In this document: positions 1 to 6,960 of the stretch, in pieces
Layout of the letters: every line of letters starts with the position of its first letter
How positions within the stretch are numbered: the first letter of the stretch is position 1
From: Hymenobacter terrenus
Lineage (GTDB): Bacteria; Bacteroidota; Bacteroidia; Cytophagales; Hymenobacteraceae
Length of the DNA stretch: 64,000 nt
NCBI RefSeq assembly: GCF_000972495.1
Contig: NZ_LATM01000011.1
Coordinates: 1-64,000 of the forward strand
Reading direction: 5' to 3'
Notes under the pieces: generated by a model
The model's database searches: none
What the model was told of the DNA's origin: nothing
Seen by the model: only the letters and a program-made list of their open reading frames with translations
Translations under genes and position numbers: made by a program

Positions 1-42
1 CCCCCCATTCTGGCCTTGGCGCCCCCCATTCTGGCCTTGGCG
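1..42. repeat. 21-bp tandem duplication
   Basis: Two identical 21-base units stand head to tail from the first base of the window (unit starts CCCCCCATTCTGG). The array may extend to the left beyond the window. It lies about 100 bases before the start of the toxin-like gene at 141. No function is visible. Confidence 0.8.
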
Positions 43-140
43 CCCTCGAACCGGACCACACCGGAACTGTGGGCTACTTTCGCGCCTTCAATTCTTCCTT
101 CTTCCATTTCCGCATCCGGCTCTTGCAGCTGCTACCTGAT

Positions 141-866
141 ATGCCTACCATCTTTCACAACTTAGCTGACGCGGCCGACTACCTGGCCGAAGCGCCCGGC
201 TTCATGGAAAGCTTCGGCTACTATAGCGCCACGACCAAGCCCTGGTTCTACTCCTTCAACTCGCGCCTGGCCGGCAGCGCGGCCCGCCCCAAGGCCTTCC
301 GCACCTGGGACGACTGGCACGGCTTCAAGATGAACCAGAAGCTTTACCTCTGCTCGCAGGCGGGCCTGAAGTCGAATGCCATCGGCGAGAATTCCGATAC
401 CCTCGACCAGCTACGGGAGCAGTGGGCGGCCTGGCCCCGGGACTACTACGTCATCAACTGGGCCACCACCACGGCCCACGGCTCAACCTGTAACATCTTC
501 TTGGGCGAGTGCCTGACGCTGTGCGGCTACGAAAACCAGGCCCAGCACGCGGGCAAGTACCTCTCGGCCTCCAGCTACTGGCACAACCATAATCGAGGCC
601 TGGTTGATGAGGTTGGCAAGCGCGCTGGCAATGTTAAACGCGGGATGATTATGGGAGTGAACTACGGTGGGGGCACCTTTCACTTGGAGGTTATCACCAG
701 CACTCTGATTGGCCATGATATTTTTGGCTTCAGCGTTGGCACCCCTTTTACCTGGCGTTCACGCGGAGGGGGGCGTAGCGGCGGACAGGACGGCGTAGAA
801 AAATCGGGTGGCCCAGAGCGCACCCTGACTGACTCCAGGGTAAAATTGTTCCGATTAAGTCACTAA
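141..866 (+). CDS. putative papain-fold (CHAP/NlpC-P60-like) peptidoglycan amidase toxin
   Basis: Protein of 241 aa counted from the ATG at 141; the frame is open back to a GTG at 69. Two motifs suggest a papain-fold amidase: a cysteine motif STCNIFLGECL with Cys117, and downstream FHLEVITS with His181, in the order and spacing of CHAP/NlpC-P60 enzymes that cut peptidoglycan peptides. The C-terminus is a Gly-rich tail (SRGGGRSGGQDG) ending in KLFRLSH. No signal peptide is visible, so export would need a secretion apparatus or a carrier. A four-helix membrane protein follows after 14 bases, and the C-terminal part is duplicated at 1334-1555, the pattern of polymorphic toxin cassettes. The fold is inferred from motifs only; a different cysteine hydrolase is possible. 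Confidence 0.55.
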   Translation: MPTIFHNLADAADYLAEAPGFMESFGYYSATTKPWFYSFNSRLAGSAARPKAFRTWDDWHGFKMNQKLYLCSQAGLKSNAIGENSDTLDQLREQWAAWPRDYYVINWATTTAHGSTCNIFLGECLTLCGYENQAQHAGKYLSASSYWHNHNRGLVDEVGKRAGNVKRGMIMGVNYGGGTFHLEVITSTLIGHDIFGFSVGTPFTWRSRGGGRSGGQDGVEKSGGPERTLTDSRVKLFRLSH

Positions 867-880
867 CATCAACTGTTGTT

Positions 881-1315
881 ATGAAAAACATCGGAAAGAT
901 ATTATTGGTCCTTATAATCACCTTGTGCGCTTACTGGCTGTATAACGCACTCTGTCATTGGACGTGGGAAAACATCGGGGCCAGCTATGCAATGGGTGAC
1001 TTATGGGAAGTGAGTCTTTTCTATGGGTTTCTTTACCTACTGTGCTTTACTAGGGTGATAGTGTTTGGAAATTCAACTCCGAGAAGAGTCGCCTATGGTT
1101 CGCTCATTGCGCTCATCGGAGGCTTGCTACCCCTATTCTCAGCAGGTATCTGGGAGTATATGCACACGAATATTCCTTACAGGCAAATAATGGCTTTAGA
1201 GCAAGGCTCTTACCCTGCTCTTCTGCTCACGCATGGCATGACCTTACTGGTAGTAAACATGCTCTTCCTGCTTCGCAGATATTTCGCTTCCCGCCCCCAT
1301 GCTGTATCCGCCTAA
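881..1315 (+). CDS. four-helix membrane protein, probable immunity protein 1
   Basis: Protein of 144 aa with about four hydrophobic helices (roughly residues 5-24, 45-63, 75-93, 113-131). It is clearly paralogous to the protein at 1567-2049: both share a TPRR motif followed by a hydrophobic GGxLPL segment, a later LLTHG or LVTHG motif and a closing FxxRR-type end. It starts 14 bases after the toxin-like gene, suggesting co-transcription. Being membrane-embedded fits protection against a periplasmic cell-wall toxin, but immunity is inferred from gene order, not from a recognised family. Base composition is noticeably more AT-rich than its GC-rich paralogue, so the two copies probably have separate histories. 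Confidence 0.6.
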   Translation: MKNIGKILLVLIITLCAYWLYNALCHWTWENIGASYAMGDLWEVSLFYGFLYLLCFTRVIVFGNSTPRRVAYGSLIALIGGLLPLFSAGIWEYMHTNIPYRQIMALEQGSYPALLLTHGMTLLVVNMLFLLRRYFASRPHAVSA

Positions 1316-1333
1316 GCGTGCCAGCAGTGTTAA

Positions 1334-1555
1334 ATGGGCTACCGCTATAATGCTTCAACGTATCATCTAGAAGTAATTACCAGCGGGGCCGTGGGCGAAG
1401 AAAAATGGTTCGGCTTTGCCGAAGAAGACAAGAAAACGACCTTCAAATCGCGTGGTGGCGGACGGGGTGAGGGCGGCGATGGGATCGAAAAACGAGGAGG
1501 TGTCGCCCGTACTCTTAGCGAGCCGGGCTTGAAATTGTTCCGCTTGTCTCACTAG
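1334..1555 (+). pseudogene. C-terminal fragment of the toxin-like gene (second copy)
   Basis: A 73-codon open frame whose start directly follows an in-frame stop codon. It reproduces the last third of the toxin at 141-866: the histidine motif YHLEVITS, the Gly-rich SRGGGRGEGGDG stretch and the end KLFRLSH. The half carrying the catalytic cysteine is absent, so it cannot be an active enzyme alone. It sits directly before the second membrane protein, repeating the order toxin C-terminus then membrane protein. It is probably a displaced toxin tip left by recombination; it could be a reservoir for tip exchange. Whether it is expressed is unknown. Confidence 0.6.
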
Positions 1556-1566
1556 CCATAAACGGT

Positions 1567-2049
1567 ATGCGAATGGTTTTACGCACGCTGGCCAGTTTAG
1601 TCGTTGCTTTTCTGGGCCTGCATGTATTCGAATTGCTGCTGGACCAGTTAACCAACTATGATTGGCTGGGATACAGCTACCGGGCGGACGAGTTGAGGGA
1701 TGTACATTCCTTCTATGCCTTCAGCTACGGGCTAGTCTTTGCCCTAACCTGGTTCCTGCGCTGGCCGACCACGCCCCGGCGACGGGCGGCAGCCAGTGCC
1801 ATCACCTTGCTGGGTGGGGTGCTGCCGCTGCTCAGCGTGTGCCTGGGCTACTACCTGCACACCGGCTGGCGGTTTCCCGCCCTGTTTGAGCACGGCCGAC
1901 GCTTGCTCGCCGACGTTTTCTACTTGGAGAAATGGGCGCTGCTTTCACTGCTCGTCACGCACGGGGTGCTGCTACTGCTGCTCAACGGGCTGTTTTACTT
2001 CCGCCGCCCTCTGCCGCCGTCGCTCGCTTCCCGCCCAGTGTCTACCTAG
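1567..2049 (+). CDS. four-helix membrane protein, probable immunity protein 2
   Basis: Protein of 160 aa with about four hydrophobic helices, paralogous to the protein at 881-1315 (shared TTPRRRAAASAITLLGG-type region, SLLVTHG and an FYFRR end) but with a longer loop before the last helix and much higher GC. It begins 11 bases after the toxin fragment at 1334-1555. Its likely role is immunity to a variant of the same cell-wall toxin; this rests on the repeated toxin-plus-membrane-protein arrangement. I do not recognise a named family. Start: ATG at 1567; an internal ATG two codons later is an alternative. Confidence 0.6.
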   Translation: MRMVLRTLASLVVAFLGLHVFELLLDQLTNYDWLGYSYRADELRDVHSFYAFSYGLVFALTWFLRWPTTPRRRAAASAITLLGGVLPLLSVCLGYYLHTGWRFPALFEHGRRLLADVFYLEKWALLSLLVTHGVLLLLLNGLFYFRRPLPPSLASRPVST

Positions 2050-2050
2050 C

Positions 2051-2116
2051 GACCCACGGCTCAACCTGCAACACCTTCCTGGGCGAATGCCGGACGCTAT
2101 TGGGCCAGCTGCTTTA
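2051..2116 (+). pseudogene. remnant of toxin cysteine-motif region
   Basis: Directly after the second membrane protein, about 60 bases repeat the cysteine-motif region of the toxin at 141-866; in translation it reads THGSTCNTFLGECRTLLG before a stop. This is the complementary part of what is missing from the fragment at 1334-1555. It overlaps the 3' end of the hydrolase on the other strand and cannot be a functional gene. Confidence 0.6.
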
Positions 2117-2761
2117 GCAGCCAGCCCACCACGTCTTCATCTACCTGCTCGCGGCACTCATTGAGGCCGTGGCGGCAGTTGGGGTAGAGGCGCAGCTCTT
2201 TGGGCTCGTGGGCACGGGCGTAGATACTACGGGAACAGGCGTCGGACAGCACTTCATCGGCCGACCCGTGCACCAGCAGCAAGGGGCGCGGGCTCACCTG
2301 CGCGGCGAGGTCGGTGCCGTAGGTTTGGCTGCTCATGGCCACCACGGCCGTCACGGTCTGGCTGAGGGCGCCGGCCGAAATCACCACCGCTCCCCCGAAT
2401 GAGTGCCCTACCAGAGCCACGGCCCCATAGCCGCGCTGCTGCACCAGGTATTCGGCCCCCACCAAGGTGTCCATCACGCAATCCTCTAAATAGTTGGGCT
2501 TGCGGTAGTATAGCCGGAGCGAGGCAATGCCTTGCGCTGCCAGCCGCCCGGCCAGCCGCGGGTACATGCCCCAGGCCGGGCCATCGAGGCCGCCCCCGCT
2601 CCCCCTACCCAAACCACGGCCGGCGCGCCTGCTGGGGCCGGGTGTAGCCGCGCCGCAATGCCGCCCTCGTTGGTGTTCAGGGTCAGTTCTTCCACGCCCT
2701 CAACGGTCTGGTGCGAGGTGACGGACTCCAGAATGAATTCGAGCTTTTGTTTGCGCGCCAT
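2097..2761 (-). pseudogene. alpha/beta hydrolase (dienelactone hydrolase-like), frameshifted
   Basis: Two overlapping minus-strand frames together make one alpha/beta hydrolase of about 220 aa. The N-terminal part starts MARKQKLEFILES at 2761 and runs to WVGGAG near 2600; the rest continues in another frame as GGGLDGPAWGMYPRLA to a stop at 2097. The break falls in a run of G residues where one missing base explains the shift. The second part carries the nucleophile elbow GHSFGG, an Asp in HGSADE and a His in CRHGLNE, the full catalytic triad. Substrate unknown. It is either a recent pseudogene or a homopolymer sequencing error; the intact triad slightly favours an error. Confidence 0.7.
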
Positions 2762-2883
2762 GACCACCTTTTCAGAACTACCGGGATGTTGGCTGTACTC
2801 AAGGAGGCCGATTTGGTCATGGCCGGGCCCGGTACGCCAATGCAGAAATAGCACTGAGTTGCGGCGGCTTGTAAAGCCCAATT

Positions 2884-4083
2884 CTAAACCAGCAGCTCGG
2901 CGCACTGCCGGGCAATTTCCAGCTCTTCGTTGGTGGGCACCACCAGCACTTTCACAGCCATCTCGGGGGCGTTGATTTCGCGCAGCTGCGAGCCGCGTTC
3001 TTGGTTGCGTGCTTCATCGAGGCCGATGCCCAGGAAGGTGAGATTTTCGCAGGCGAGGCGGCGCACGGCGGCATCGTTCTCGCCCACACCGGCCGTGAAC
3101 ACAACGGCATCGAGCCCACCCAGCGCGGCGGCGTAGGCCCCAATGTATTTCTTGATGCGGTAGGCGTAGAGTTGCAGCGCCAGCGTAGCGGTGGCATCGC
3201 CGGCCGCGGCGGCCTGGTTCACGTCGCGCATGTCGCTGAAGCCGGTCAGGCCGAGCATACCGCTTTGCTTGTTGAGCAGGGTGTTGGCTTGCTCGACGGA
3301 GTAACCGAGCTGGTTAACGAGGTGGAAGATGACGGACGGGTCGAGGTCGCCGGAGCGGGTGCCCATCACCAGGCCGCTGAGCGGGCCGAAGCCCATGCTG
3401 GTATCGAGGCAGCGGCCGTTGCGCACCGCGGCCATGCTGCACCCGTTGCCGAGGTGTACCGTAATGAGGCTAACATCGGGCGAGCCGAGGTAGGCGGCAG
3501 CTTGCTCGGCCACGTACTTGTGGCTGGTGCCGTGGAAGCCGTACACCCGAATGCCGTGTTCGGTGTAGAGGCTCGCCGGCAGCGCATAGCGAAACGCGTA
3601 CTCCGGCAGCGTTTGGTGGAAAGCCGTGTCGAACACGGCCACTTGCCGCGCCCGCGGAAATATCTGCTCCGCCACCTCAATACCGAGGAAGTTGGCCGGA
3701 TTGTGCAGCGGCGCCAACGAAAACAGCCGCTTGATTTCGGCCTTCACCGCTTCGGTGATGATGGTGGTGGCGGCAAAGGTTTCGCCGCCGTGCACCACGC
3801 GGTGGCCCACGGCCTCAATCTCGACCGGGTCCCGAATCACGCCCGTGTCGGCATCGGTCAGCAGCTCCAGTACCGCCTCCAGGCCAGCGCGGTGGTCCGG
3901 CAGCCGCTCCGGCGCCCGCTCAATCACCTGCTCCTCCCCGCCCCTGAACACTTTATGCCTGATACGCGGCTGCTCCAGCCCAATGCGCTCCACCAAGCCG
4001 CTGCACAACGGCTGCTCGGCCGGCCAGCGAAAGAGTTGGTATTTAATAGAGCTACTACCGGAATTGAGGACGAAGATGTTCAA
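2884..4083 (-). CDS. ackA: acetate kinase
   Basis: Protein of 399 aa, the usual length. It interconverts acetyl phosphate plus ADP and acetate plus ATP in the cytoplasm. The start MNIFVLNSGSSSIKYQLF has the family phosphate-binding N-terminus; HRVVHGG, FDTAFH, YGFHGTSH and the HLGNG nucleotide-binding motif follow in order, with FTAGVGEN near the C-terminus. It lies 25 bases downstream of pta on the same strand, so the two form the classical pta-ackA unit making ATP from acetyl-CoA during overflow metabolism. Assignment is firm. Confidence 0.97.
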   Translation of the reverse strand: MNIFVLNSGSSSIKYQLFRWPAEQPLCSGLVERIGLEQPRIRHKVFRGGEEQVIERAPERLPDHRAGLEAVLELLTDADTGVIRDPVEIEAVGHRVVHGGETFAATTIITEAVKAEIKRLFSLAPLHNPANFLGIEVAEQIFPRARQVAVFDTAFHQTLPEYAFRYALPASLYTEHGIRVYGFHGTSHKYVAEQAAAYLGSPDVSLITVHLGNGCSMAAVRNGRCLDTSMGFGPLSGLVMGTRSGDLDPSVIFHLVNQLGYSVEQANTLLNKQSGMLGLTGFSDMRDVNQAAAAGDATATLALQLYAYRIKKYIGAYAAALGGLDAVVFTAGVGENDAAVRRLACENLTFLGIGLDEARNQERGSQLREINAPEMAVKVLVVPTNEELEIARQCAELLV

Positions 4084-4108
4084 TGTTTTGAATTAAATAT
4101 AAATTAAA

Positions 4109-6202
4109 TCAGCTCTGCTGACTTTGAATGGCGGTAATGACTACCGTATTAAAAATATCATCTACCGTGCAGCCACGGCTGAGGTCATTCACCGGCTTGT
4201 TCAGGCCTTGCAATACGGGGCCAATGGCCAGCGCGCCGGTTTCGCGCTGCACGGCTTTATAGGTGTTGTTGCCAGTGTTCAGGTCAGGGAAGATGAGGAC
4301 GCTGGCCTGGCCGGCCACTTCCGAATCGGGTAGCTTCTGGCGGCCCACCAGCGGGTCCACGGCGGCGTCGTACTGAATGGGACCGTCCACTTTCAGGTCG
4401 GGGCGCTTCTGGCGCACCAGCTCGGTGGCCTGGCGCACCTTCTCCACGTCGGCCCCCGCGCCGGAAGTGCCCGACGAATACGACAGCATGGCCACTCGCG
4501 GCTCGATGCCAAACGCCTGGCTGCTTTCGGCCGATGAAATGGCGATTTCGGCCAGTTGCTCGGCCGTGGGATTGGGGTTCACGGCGCAGTCGCCGAACAC
4601 GGCCACCCGGTCGGGCAGGCACATGAAAAACACCGACGACACCACCGACACGCCCGGCTTGGTTTTGATGAACTGCAACGCCGGCCGGATGGTGTGCTGC
4701 GTGGTGTGCACCGCCCCCGACACCATGCCGTCGGCGTGGCCCTTATACACCATCATCGAGCCGAAATACGATACGTCGCGCAGCAGGTCGCGAGCCATGT
4801 CCTGGTTCACGCCCTTGTCCTTGCGCAGCTCGTAAAACGTCTCCACGTAATCGGCATAATACTCCGATTTCACCGGGTCGATGATGCGCAAGTGGCCGGC
4901 GGGCAGGCTCAAACCCAGCCGCTTGGCCGAAGCCGTCACTTCGCTGGGGTCGCCGAGAATGGTCAGGTCCACGATGTCCTGGTGGAGCAGCTGCGCGGCG
5001 GCCCGCAGAATACGGTCGTCGTTGCCCTCGGGCAGCACGATGTGGCGCCGAGAACGTTTGGCCCATTGCAGCAGCCGGTACTGAAACATGTGCGGCGTGA
5101 TGCCTTCGGAGTGGAAGCTGACCAGTTTTTCTTCCAGTACCCGCACGTCCACGTATCGCTCGAAGGTGCTGATGGCTAGTTGAATCTTCTTCGGGTTGTC
5201 GGGCGTAATCCGCGACTTGATAGCACCCACGCGGGTCGCCGTTTCGAAGGTGCCCGTGGACACGCCCAGGATGGGCACCACGTTGGGCAGGCCTTCGAGC
5301 AGGCGGCGGATGGGCTCATCGGGCTCAGCCCCGGCCGTGAGCACGATGCCCGCCACCCGCGGGTAGCTGGCCGACAAATTGGCCTGCAATGCGCACACGA
5401 TGATGTCGCCCCGGTCAGCGGGCGTCACAATCACCACGTTCTCCTTGAGGTAATTGAGAAAATTGGGCACCTGCATGGCTCCGATGACGTAGTTGTCGAC
5501 CTGATTGCCCAACCCGGCTTCGCCAAACAGCAGCCGGCCGCCCAGCCCGGCGTGAATTTCGCGCATGGTGGGGTGCAGCAGCGTGGGGTCTTCGGGAATG
5601 ACAGCCAGCAGCACGTCGGCCGGAAGCTGGTTGCGCAGCAGCTCGCGCACGTCGTCGGCCTGCGCGGGCGCCACGCGGTTGGCCACCGCCAGCAGCACCG
5701 GCACCTCACGCGCCTCAAAGTTGCGCAGCAGCGTCAGCACCGCGCTGATAACCTGCGCCGTGCTCTTGCCCTCGCCCGATACTACCAGCACTACCGGCAC
5801 GCCCAGGTTTTTGGCCATCGACACGTTGGCATCGAATTCAAACACGGTGCCAGGCCCGAGGAAGTCGCTGCCTTCCACCACCGTAAAGTCGTAGTTATCC
5901 TCCCACTGCTTGAACTTGCGGATAACAGTATCAATCAGCTCGCCCTGGGCATCGGCCTCGAGCAGCCGCAGGGCCTCCGGGCGGGTGTAGGCGTGGGTGG
6001 GCGCATCAGCCAGCGGCAGCTTGAAGTAGCTCACCACCGTCTCGATGTGCGGGTCGGGCTGCTGCGCGGGGTCGTAGTCGATAATGGGCTTGAAGTAGCC
6101 CACCTTCCGGGCCTGGCCCAGCAGCATATTTACCAGTCCCAGCGCAACGAGGGACTTGCCACTGTAGGGCTCGGCGGCAACAATGAAAACGGCTTTCGTC
6201 AT
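4109..6202 (-). CDS. pta: phosphate acetyltransferase (long, DRTGG-domain type)
   Basis: Protein of 697 aa from MTKAVFIVAAEPYSGKS; the frame is open further to 6271, but the chosen ATG starts the conserved N-terminus. It converts acetyl-CoA and phosphate to acetyl phosphate and CoA. Three parts are visible: an N-terminal P-loop domain resembling dethiobiotin synthetase (AEPYSGKS near residue 13), a middle DRTGG-type domain (around residues 215-330), and the C-terminal catalytic domain beginning about HIVLPEGNDDRI, with YSSGTSGAG near the active site. It is the first gene of the unit with ackA. The N-terminal and middle domains are associated with allosteric control in related long Pta enzymes. 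Confidence 0.96.
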   Translation of the reverse strand: MTKAVFIVAAEPYSGKSLVALGLVNMLLGQARKVGYFKPIIDYDPAQQPDPHIETVVSYFKLPLADAPTHAYTRPEALRLLEADAQGELIDTVIRKFKQWEDNYDFTVVEGSDFLGPGTVFEFDANVSMAKNLGVPVVLVVSGEGKSTAQVISAVLTLLRNFEAREVPVLLAVANRVAPAQADDVRELLRNQLPADVLLAVIPEDPTLLHPTMREIHAGLGGRLLFGEAGLGNQVDNYVIGAMQVPNFLNYLKENVVIVTPADRGDIIVCALQANLSASYPRVAGIVLTAGAEPDEPIRRLLEGLPNVVPILGVSTGTFETATRVGAIKSRITPDNPKKIQLAISTFERYVDVRVLEEKLVSFHSEGITPHMFQYRLLQWAKRSRRHIVLPEGNDDRILRAAAQLLHQDIVDLTILGDPSEVTASAKRLGLSLPAGHLRIIDPVKSEYYADYVETFYELRKDKGVNQDMARDLLRDVSYFGSMMVYKGHADGMVSGAVHTTQHTIRPALQFIKTKPGVSVVSSVFFMCLPDRVAVFGDCAVNPNPTAEQLAEIAISSAESSQAFGIEPRVAMLSYSSGTSGAGADVEKVRQATELVRQKRPDLKVDGPIQYDAAVDPLVGRQKLPDSEVAGQASVLIFPDLNTGNNTYKAVQRETGALAIGPVLQGLNKPVNDLSRGCTVDDIFNTVVITAIQSQQS

Positions 6203-6248
6203 GAACTGATTAACGTAGCAGTTGGGGCTGGCGTTGGCCGGACGGGTG

Positions 6249-6902
6249 CTAGTGCACCACCAACCTGGCATATGTATAGGTGCTGCCCGGGTTTTTGCCA
6301 GTCCACATTACCTTGCTCAACAACAAGGCAGTGGCCGAGGCCCAGCAAACTCGGTACGGCTCCCAGGTTTTGGGCTCCAGCTTCCAGATTTGTCTCAAAC
6401 CGCTCTTTTGAAGCTCCAGCAGTTCAATCACATTGGCCTGGCCTCCGCCGTACTCAATACCTTGAGAGCTAGCCACAATATAACGCATATCAGGCGAGAA
6501 AATAGGCTCACCGCACAGAGTAATCTGGCGGCCTGCTTCGTCAATCATCAAATACTCTGAGGTTTCATAGTAACTAAGCTTAAGCAGGTGGCAATGGAAC
6601 TCCGGCAGAAAGCCCAGATAGTCGTGAATTAAGGTTTCTTCCTCTCCAATTCCCTTTTGCAGCGCCACCTCGTCCACGATGACATCCTTAAAAACCTTAG
6701 GACCTTTAGTTGTGGGAATCGTGATGCGTCCGTTGGCCTTTTTAAGGGGAAAGGTGCGCTGCGGCTGGGCCGCTCTACATGCCTTCTTTGCCTCCATATA
6801 AGCTGTCTTCATCAGCGGGCTACTCGTGACGCGCCCAGGCGCTGGATCGGCGACCGAGGTTTCAAAAAGCAGCGCCAGCAGCAGCAGCAAAGTGAGTTTC
6901 AT
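6249..6902 (-). CDS. secreted hypothetical protein
   Basis: Protein of 217 aa from MKLTLLLLLALLFETSVA, a signal peptide probably cleaved after that segment. The mature part has no family I recognise; it contains two Cys in FHCHLLK and ITLCGEP, and a closing region rich in W and Y. A longer upstream frame to 6968 exists but the signal peptide fixes the start. It lies between pta (46 bases away, same strand) and the divergent SerB-SerA gene. Probably periplasmic; function unknown. Confidence 0.7.
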   Translation of the reverse strand: MKLTLLLLLALLFETSVADPAPGRVTSSPLMKTAYMEAKKACRAAQPQRTFPLKKANGRITIPTTKGPKVFKDVIVDEVALQKGIGEEETLIHDYLGFLPEFHCHLLKLSYYETSEYLMIDEAGRQITLCGEPIFSPDMRYIVASSQGIEYGGGQANVIELLELQKSGLRQIWKLEPKTWEPYRVCWASATALLLSKVMWTGKNPGSTYTYARLVVH

Positions 6903-6960
6903 AAAAATACTTGGGGAGTAAATGCTCTCACAAGGTACTGCCGCTCCCATCTTTGCAACC

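Noticed and set aside
3001..4107. Long plus-strand open frame opposite acetate kinase
   Set aside because: Shadow of ackA caused by high GC; His/Gln/Ala-rich composition without any domain.
5180..6472. 430-codon plus-strand open frame opposite pta
   Set aside because: Antisense shadow; no recognisable domain and no start signal.
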